Assembly (NCBI GenBank): GCA_047618565.1
Contig: JBLHKW010000156.1
Coordinates: forward strand, 1 to 12,105
Reading direction: 5' to 3'
Source of the DNA: JBLHKW01 sp047618565
Lineage (GTDB): Bacteria; Planctomycetota; UBA1135; GCA-002686595
DNA: 12,105 nt
Shown: positions 7,213 through 12,105 of the stretch, piece after piece
How the letters are laid out: each line of letters opens with the position of its first letter
Numbering within the stretch: the first letter of the stretch is position 1
Program-made: the position numbers and the translations under genes
The notes under the pieces: generated by a model
Seen by the model: the letters and a program-made list of their open reading frames with translations, nothing else
What the model was told of the DNA's origin: nothing
The model's database searches: none

Positions 7213-9897
7213 TCAGCGGCGTTCGATCATCGGCTCGAACTGGTCGAAGACCATCTGCAGCCAGGATCCGGACCACTGCTCTTCGCGACCGCCGAAGAGC
7301 GTCGCTCGAGCCGTCTTCGCCACGCGCAGGTGGTAGGCGGCCTGCTCCGCTTCGCCGATCAGGCTGTGCCCGAGCGCCATCATGAATTCCTGGAGCGTCT
7401 GTTCGTACCAATTGATCCCCCCCCTCGCCGTGGAGGCCTCAGCACGGCGCATCATACGCAGGACGTCCTGGCCCCGGCCGAGACGCGCGAACGTGGCCGC
7501 CTGAATCAGCCAGAAGTCGAAGTCGCCGCGATCCACATCGCTCGTGAAGGCGAGAGCTCGTTCCGGATCCGGCGCGTTCCCCTCCGGAACGAGCACGAGC
7601 AGGCTGGCGTAGGCTGTCGCAACCTGACCGGGGTAGGTACGGCCTGAATGTTCCATGAACTCCGCGATCTCGGCGAGGACTTCCTCGCGCGGGCGGACTC
7701 CGGCGTAGCCCTCGGCGTTCAGCATCCAGAGCAGAAGTTCTTTTCGTTGCGGTTGATCCTCGATGGCCTGTTGGTAGAACCCGGCCGCCTGCTGCCAGCG
7801 GCCCAGCCACCACCCATCGTCCGCGACGAACCTTATCGTCAAGTCCCCGTCGGGCGCAAGTCGGAGCAGGGCCATGTCCTGCTCCCAGGCTCCGAGGTAG
7901 TCGCCGAGTTGACGGTAGACGGCGCTCAGCTTGGCGTGGAGATCGGCGTTGTCGGGCCTCATCGAGATCGCCACGCGCAGGAACCCGAGCGCACGGACGC
8001 CATTGCCCTCGTCGTGGTTCGCGATACCCGCGCCATAATTCAACAGGAAGTCGCTCGGGTGGAGCTCCGCCCCGCGCGAAAGAACGTGGCACGACTCCTT
8101 GGACCGCCCGAGTTCGCCCAGCGCACGGCCGATGGCGTGCACCGTCTCCGAAGGGAGCGTATTGACGTCGGCCGACGCGTACAGGTCGAGCAACATCGCG
8201 ACGTCACGCGCGACGAGGCACTGGCGCACGTCCGCGCGCACCGGGTCGGGATCGAGATCCAGCCCGAGGCCGGCCAGGAGGTTCACGCGAAACGGGTCGG
8301 CATCCGGCTGCCTGCGCAGCACACGGGCCCATTCGTCGAGCCCCCGTGCGATGCGCGTCCCCAGCTCGGTGTAGCGGTGCAGCTCGAGGACCTTCGAGAG
8401 CTCCGAGCCGTCGAGCATGATGCCGAACTCCGCAAAGCCGGCTTCGTACGCTGCCAGTGTCTCCGCATCGTCGTTGTCGGCCAGGCCGCCGGTGTCACTC
8501 GCCTCCAGAAAAGCCTCGAACTCCGCGACGCGCAGCTGCTCGGCCTCTCTCGCGCGTTCCGCACCCAGGCGTTCCTCCGCATGCAAGACGGCTTCGCTCG
8601 CGCGCTGCCGGAGCTCTTCGTTCGGCTCGCCCGCTTCGACGAGTCGTTTCGCGTCCGTGGCGAGTTCGAGGGCGCGCTCGTGGTGTCCGTTGCGATAGGC
8701 CTGGAGGATATCAGGCTGGATGGCACCGAAGGCGCGCGACAACTCCGCGGCCCTGACGGCTCGCTGTTCGTTCATCCACCACGCACCACCGCCTCCTCCG
8801 GCCACGGCGAGCAGCACCAGGCCGGCGAGCAGCAGAGTCACCTGTACCCGTCGCGTCGCGCGCTCCGCGTTCAGCTTCTGCTCGGCCGCGGCGAGTTCGG
8901 CGCGGTGTGCGCGTTCTTCGGTATGGGCGATGTAATCGTGTATTGCCTCGGCGACGACGGCGGCGTCCTTCGGCCGCGAGCCGCGCGCGGGGGCGAGACA
9001 GCGCCGGCAGATCTGCTTCAGCTCGTCGTCCGCCGGGGCACGTTCCAGTCGATCCATCGCCGGCTCGAGCGTGGCGTCTGCCGCGAGCTCCAGTACGGCG
9101 GGGCCGCCTTCCTCCGCGACGTAGATCGGCGCGCCGGTGAGGATCTCGCACAGGATCGCGCCGAGGGAGAAGACGTCCGCGCGCGCGTCGAGACGCTCGA
9201 TGTTTCCTTGCGCCTGCTCGGGCGGCATGTACGCCGGCGTCCCGAGCACCGAACCGACGATCGATGCGGAGGAGTTGGAGGACCCTTCCTTCGAGCGCAC
9301 GGTCTCGATCACCGTCATCAGCGACTCGCGCGAGAGCGTGCTATGCTTCCCCGGCGTCTCGCCGCTCAGCACCTTGGCGAGTCCCCAGTCGACGACCTGA
9401 ACTTCACCGAAAGCCCCGACCATCACGTTCGCGGGTTTCAGGTCGCGGTGGATGACGTCCTTCGAGTGCGCGTAGGCGACCGTCTGGCAGATCGCCTCGA
9501 AGACCCCGAGCAGCTTCCCGGGGCCCTCCCCGGCCGCCTTGCGCTCGGCAAGCAGCTCCGCCAACGTGCGTCCCTTCACGAGTTTCATCGCGAACCACGG
9601 CCGATCGTCGGCCATCAGCCCGAGCTCGTAGACCGGGACGATTCCGGGATGCTGGAGCTGCCCTCCGATCTGCGCCTCCTCGACGAAGCGCTGCTTCACC
9701 TCCTCGCGGTCCGCCAGCGCAGGATCGAGCACCTTGATCGCAACGTCGCGGCCAAGCTCCTTGTCGTGGGCGCGCAGAACGACGCCCATTCCGCCGCGGG
9801 CGATCTCGGAGAGTACGCGGTACTTGCCCCGATCGCGGTCGGACAGCTCGGCCTCGCACGCACGCGCGCTCTCATCGGGTTCGGTGATGTCGCTCAT
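7213..9897 (-). CDS. Transmembrane Ser/Thr protein kinase with C-terminal TPR-like region
   Basis: This 894-residue protein is a Hanks-type (PknB-like) kinase. The kinase domain (about 26-322) has the glycine loop ARGGMGVV (33-40), Lys55 in VAIK, HRDLKPAN with Asp152, Lys154 and Asn157, a DWG in place of DFG (170-172), and GTPAYMPPEQ (219-228), so it should be active. The activation segment is long, about 55 residues between DWG and PPEQ, and Ser/Thr-rich, with many possible autophosphorylation sites. A coiled-coil stretch (about 326-350) leads into one transmembrane helix (about 352-375) that carries five glycines in a row. The outer part, about 500 residues, is helical, with TPR-like units near 610-715, and likely senses or binds a partner. 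ATG 9897 is preferred over the upstream GTG 10020 because the extra 41 residues look non-coding and AGAG precedes it. The targets are unknown. It is divergent from the esterase gene. Confidence 0.94.
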   Translation of the reverse strand: MSDITEPDESARACEAELSDRDRGKYRVLSEIARGGMGVVLRAHDKELGRDVAIKVLDPALADREEVKQRFVEEAQIGGQLQHPGIVPVYELGLMADDRPWFAMKLVKGRTLAELLAERKAAGEGPGKLLGVFEAICQTVAYAHSKDVIHRDLKPANVMVGAFGEVQVVDWGLAKVLSGETPGKHSTLSRESLMTVIETVRSKEGSSNSSASIVGSVLGTPAYMPPEQAQGNIERLDARADVFSLGAILCEILTGAPIYVAEEGGPAVLELAADATLEPAMDRLERAPADDELKQICRRCLAPARGSRPKDAAVVAEAIHDYIAHTEERAHRAELAAAEQKLNAERATRRVQVTLLLAGLVLLAVAGGGGGAWWMNEQRAVRAAELSRAFGAIQPDILQAYRNGHHERALELATDAKRLVEAGEPNEELRQRASEAVLHAEERLGAERAREAEQLRVAEFEAFLEASDTGGLADNDDAETLAAYEAGFAEFGIMLDGSELSKVLELHRYTELGTRIARGLDEWARVLRRQPDADPFRVNLLAGLGLDLDPDPVRADVRQCLVARDVAMLLDLYASADVNTLPSETVHAIGRALGELGRSKESCHVLSRGAELHPSDFLLNYGAGIANHDEGNGVRALGFLRVAISMRPDNADLHAKLSAVYRQLGDYLGAWEQDMALLRLAPDGDLTIRFVADDGWWLGRWQQAAGFYQQAIEDQPQRKELLLWMLNAEGYAGVRPREEVLAEIAEFMEHSGRTYPGQVATAYASLLVLVPEGNAPDPERALAFTSDVDRGDFDFWLIQAATFARLGRGQDVLRMMRRAEASTARGGINWYEQTLQEFMMALGHSLIGEAEQAAYHLRVAKTARATLFGGREEQWSGSWLQMVFDQFEPMIERR

Positions 9898-10158
9898 CTT
9901 GATCTCTGCGAATGCCGCTCCCCGGCTCCCGTAATCCACTCGTCCAGCATCGAGTCTAGCCCGCCCCGGAGCGGCGACTCGACGGAAAGTCCATTTCGTT
10001 GGACATGGAGCGCCGCACACTCATCCCCCGATCCCGCGCCCAGGCAGGCGCCAGCTCACCGACCACGGCGTGCTCGCGTCAGCATCACCCCGGCTACCCA
10101 CGCAGCCCCCTTGCAATGCCTGTCCGTCCAGCGCCTACCTGCCTACACTCTGCGCCTC
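9898..10158. other. Divergent promoter region between kinase and esterase genes
   Basis: These 261 bases should hold both promoters. On the minus strand TAGACT (9957-9952) is a possible -10 for the kinase, about 55 bases before its ATG, without a -35. An inverted repeat CGAGTC/GACTCG brackets it (9951-9956 and about 9976-9981), and a small hairpin GTCCA/TGGAC follows near 9990-10005. These could be operator sites for co-control of both genes, but the evidence is only their position. Confidence 0.35.
10144..10149 (+). promoter_or_regulatory. Putative -10 box of the esterase gene
   Basis: TACACT matches the TAnnnT core of a -10 box and ends nine bases before ATG 10159. It would give an mRNA with almost no leader, which agrees with the lack of a Shine-Dalgarno sequence (CTCTGCGCCTC precedes the ATG). 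No -35 was found at the usual spacing. Confidence 0.3.
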
Positions 10159-11886
10159 ATGAAGAATCTCTCCTGCCTGCTTCTCGCGCTGCTCGCCCTG
10201 CCTCTGGCCTGCAAAACGGCCACCGTCAAGATCGATTCCGAGCTCGAGTTTGCCATCTCGTTTCCGACGGACGTGCACGCGGCGCCGTTGACGGGGCGCG
10301 TGCTGTTGATGGTCTCCAAGCGCGGTGGTAAGGAGCCACGATTTCAGATCAGCGACGGCGCGCAGACGCAGCAGATCTTCGGGATCGACGTGCACGGCCT
10401 CGCGCCTGGCGAGGAGGCGATCATCGACGGGTCCGTGTTTGGCTACCCGCTGGAGAGCCTGGGCGAGATCGCGTCGGGCGAGTACACGGTGCAGGCACTG
10501 CTCCACCGCTACGAGACCTTCCATCGCTCCGACGGTCACACGGTGGACTTGCCGATGGACCGCGGCGAGGGGCAGCACTGGAACCGAGCGCCAGGCAACC
10601 TGTACAGCACACCGCTCAGCGTTCAACTGCAGGGAGGCCGGGTGCGCATTTCCCTTGCGAACGTGATCCCTCCGATCGAGAAGCCCGAGGACACGAAGTA
10701 CATCAAGTACGTCGAGCTCGAGAGCGAGCTCCTGACTGAATTCTGGGGCCGGCCCATGAAGCTGGGCGCCTGCGTGCTCCTGCCCGAGGGCTTCGACGCG
10801 CACCCGCACGCGCGCTATCCGCTGGTCATCAACCACGGTCACTTCCCCTCGAGCTTCGGCGGGTTCCGCGAGGAGCCGCCGGACGCAGACCTCGAACCGG
10901 AGTACAGCGAACGCTTCCAGCTCGAGGGCTACAACATCATCCAGCAGCAGGCGGCGCACGATCTCTACAAGCGGTGGACCGGCCCGGATCACCCACGCAT
11001 GATCATCATCGAGGTGCAGCACGCGAATCCGTACTACGACGACTCGTACGCCGTGAACTCGGAGAACCTGGGTCCCTACGGGGACGCGATCATGCACGAG
11101 CTGGTGCCCTTCATCGAAGAGCGCTTCCACGGCATCGGCGAGGGCTGGGCGCGCTTCACCTACGGCGGATCGACCGGCGGCTGGGAAGCGCTGGCCGTGC
11201 AGATCCTCTATCCGGATGAATTCAACGGCTGCTTCGCCGCCTGCCCCGACCCGGTCGACTTCCGTGCGTACACGGTGGTCGACATCTACAACGACGAGAA
11301 CGCGTACCACCAGACCGAGGACTGGAAACGCACTCCACGCCCGGGCCACCGCGACACCCTGGGCCACGTGAGCTCCACCCTCGAGCAGATGAACCGTCGC
11401 GAGCTGGTGCTGGGCACCCATTCGCGCTCCGGCGACCAGTGGGACATCTGGGAGGCCGTCTACAGCCCGGTCGGCGCAGACGGTTACCCCCAGCGTATCT
11501 GGGACAAGCGCACGGGCGTGATCGACAAGGCCGTCGCCGCGCACTGGCGTGAGAACTACGACCTACGCCATATCCTCGAGCGCGACTGGGCCACCCTCGG
11601 CCCCAAGCTGCAGGGCAAGTTGAACATCTACTGCGGAACGATGGACAACTACTACCTGAACAACGCGGTCTACCTGATGCAGGACTTCCTCGAGCGCACC
11701 GAGGACCCGCCCTACGGCGGGCTCGTCGATTACGGCGACCGCGCCGAGCACTGCTGGAACGGAGACCACACCCGCTCCAACGCGCTCTCGCGCCTGCGCT
11801 ACCACGTGATGTACGTGGATCAGATGATGGATCGCATCTCCAAGACTGCCCCGCAGGGGGCCGACCTGACCAGCTGGCGCTACTGA
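10159..11886 (+). CDS. Exported esterase-fold (alpha/beta-hydrolase) protein
   Basis: This 575-residue protein has an N-terminal signal (KNLSCLLLALLALPLAC); Cys18 may be lipidated, but the lipobox is imperfect because Pro stands at -3. Residues about 25-190 form a beta-rich N-terminal domain that I do not recognise. Residues about 195-575 look like a putative-esterase (esterase D/enterochelin-esterase-like) hydrolase: LGACVLLPEGFD, then YPLVINHGHFPSSF, the nucleophile elbow YGGSTGGWEAL with Ser338, a candidate acid Asp496 in YCGTMDN, and candidate histidines His531 (AEHCW) or His537 (GDHTR). It should cleave an ester or similar bond outside the cytoplasm; the substrate is unknown, and carbohydrate esters are a guess. 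The start is ATG 10159 because the signal peptide begins there. The frame remains open far upstream, through the antisense of the kinase gene, which is not coding. It ends at TGA 11884-11886. Confidence 0.9.
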   Translation: MKNLSCLLLALLALPLACKTATVKIDSELEFAISFPTDVHAAPLTGRVLLMVSKRGGKEPRFQISDGAQTQQIFGIDVHGLAPGEEAIIDGSVFGYPLESLGEIASGEYTVQALLHRYETFHRSDGHTVDLPMDRGEGQHWNRAPGNLYSTPLSVQLQGGRVRISLANVIPPIEKPEDTKYIKYVELESELLTEFWGRPMKLGACVLLPEGFDAHPHARYPLVINHGHFPSSFGGFREEPPDADLEPEYSERFQLEGYNIIQQQAAHDLYKRWTGPDHPRMIIIEVQHANPYYDDSYAVNSENLGPYGDAIMHELVPFIEERFHGIGEGWARFTYGGSTGGWEALAVQILYPDEFNGCFAACPDPVDFRAYTVVDIYNDENAYHQTEDWKRTPRPGHRDTLGHVSSTLEQMNRRELVLGTHSRSGDQWDIWEAVYSPVGADGYPQRIWDKRTGVIDKAVAAHWRENYDLRHILERDWATLGPKLQGKLNIYCGTMDNYYLNNAVYLMQDFLERTEDPPYGGLVDYGDRAEHCWNGDHTRSNALSRLRYHVMYVDQMMDRISKTAPQGADLTSWRY

Positions 11887-11969
11887 TCCAGGCCGCCTCC
11901 GTGGCGCAACATCGGCAAGGCCCCCTACCAGCTGCGTCATTCCTGACCAGACGACACGACCCACTTGGC

Positions 11970-11992
11970 CTTCGACCCCGGTAGGGTCGAGG
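11970..11992 (+). terminator. Hairpin after the esterase gene, possible terminator
   Basis: CTTCGACCC (11970-11978) pairs with GGGTCGAGG (11984-11992) around the loop CGGTA: nine pairs, one a U-G that works only on the plus strand. It lies 84 bases after the esterase stop. No U-tract follows, so termination would have to be Rho-assisted. The rest of 11887-12105 shows no gene. Confidence 0.35.
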
Positions 11993-12105
11993 ACTGGCGC
12001 GGTGGCCCGTCAGGATCATCCTTGTCTGTATCCGGGGTTTCCCCCTTCGTGCCCGCATAGGACGATCCGTAGCTCCGTTTCCAGTCCCCGCCGCCTCAAA
12101 CGCAG

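Noticed and set aside
9898..10020. Upstream GTG start for the Ser/Thr kinase
   Set aside because: The 41 added residues look non-coding and ATG 9897 begins a normal hydrophilic kinase N-terminus.
7648..10158. Antisense protein over the kinase gene
   Set aside because: Composition is Arg/Val/Gly/Leu-rich without domains; the opposite strand carries a complete kinase with all catalytic motifs.
10135..11544. 469-residue minus-strand frame inside the esterase gene
   Set aside because: It is the shadow of a gene with a signal peptide and nucleophile elbow; its product is Val/Arg/His-rich without domains.
11222..12058. 278-residue minus-strand frame reaching into the right spacer
   Set aside because: Arg/Ser/Pro-rich translation, overlaps the esterase gene, no motif.

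Overview
The window is GC-rich bacterial DNA, most likely from a member of the Planctomycetota (or a close PVC relative). Three genes point there: a secreted sorbosone-dehydrogenase-type propeller protein ending in the heme domain peculiar to Planctomycetes and Verrucomicrobia, a Tat-exported hydroxypyruvate-isomerase-like protein, and a large membrane Ser/Thr kinase with a DWG motif and a long C-terminal repeat region. Most genes lack strong Shine-Dalgarno sequences, and at least two may have leaderless promoters.

Layout. Positions 1-742 hold no convincing complete gene. The left edge is a 15-bp tandem repeat, possibly the 3' end of a gene cut by the window. Positions 54-328 fold, on the minus strand, into a chain of helices with two cUUCGg tetraloops and a terminator-like end; this is the best candidate for something undescribed. 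Positions 743-2659 (+) encode an orphan hybrid-free sensor histidine kinase with a periplasmic domain and a PAS domain. Positions 2660-3334 are a decayed spacer with a possible relic of a transposase helix-turn-helix. Positions 3335-4276 (-) encode the hydroxypyruvate-isomerase-like protein. It is divergent, across about 105 bp, from a lipoprotein dehydrogenase/cytochrome c at 4382-6913 (+). A 299-bp convergent spacer follows. Positions 7213-9897 (-) encode the Ser/Thr kinase, divergent across about 260 bp from a secreted esterase-fold protein at 10159-11886 (+). The right edge, 11887-12105, shows one good hairpin and no gene.

How it fits together. Two divergent pairs make up the core. The isomerase/dehydrogenase pair plausibly acts on sugars or sugar acids in the envelope, with electrons passing to the fused heme domain. 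The kinase/esterase pair links a transmembrane signalling protein to an exported hydrolase only by position. The histidine kinase has no response regulator in the window. These links are inferences from gene order. Several very long antisense frames, one of them 1412 codons, are by-products of GC-rich codon usage and should not be read as genes.
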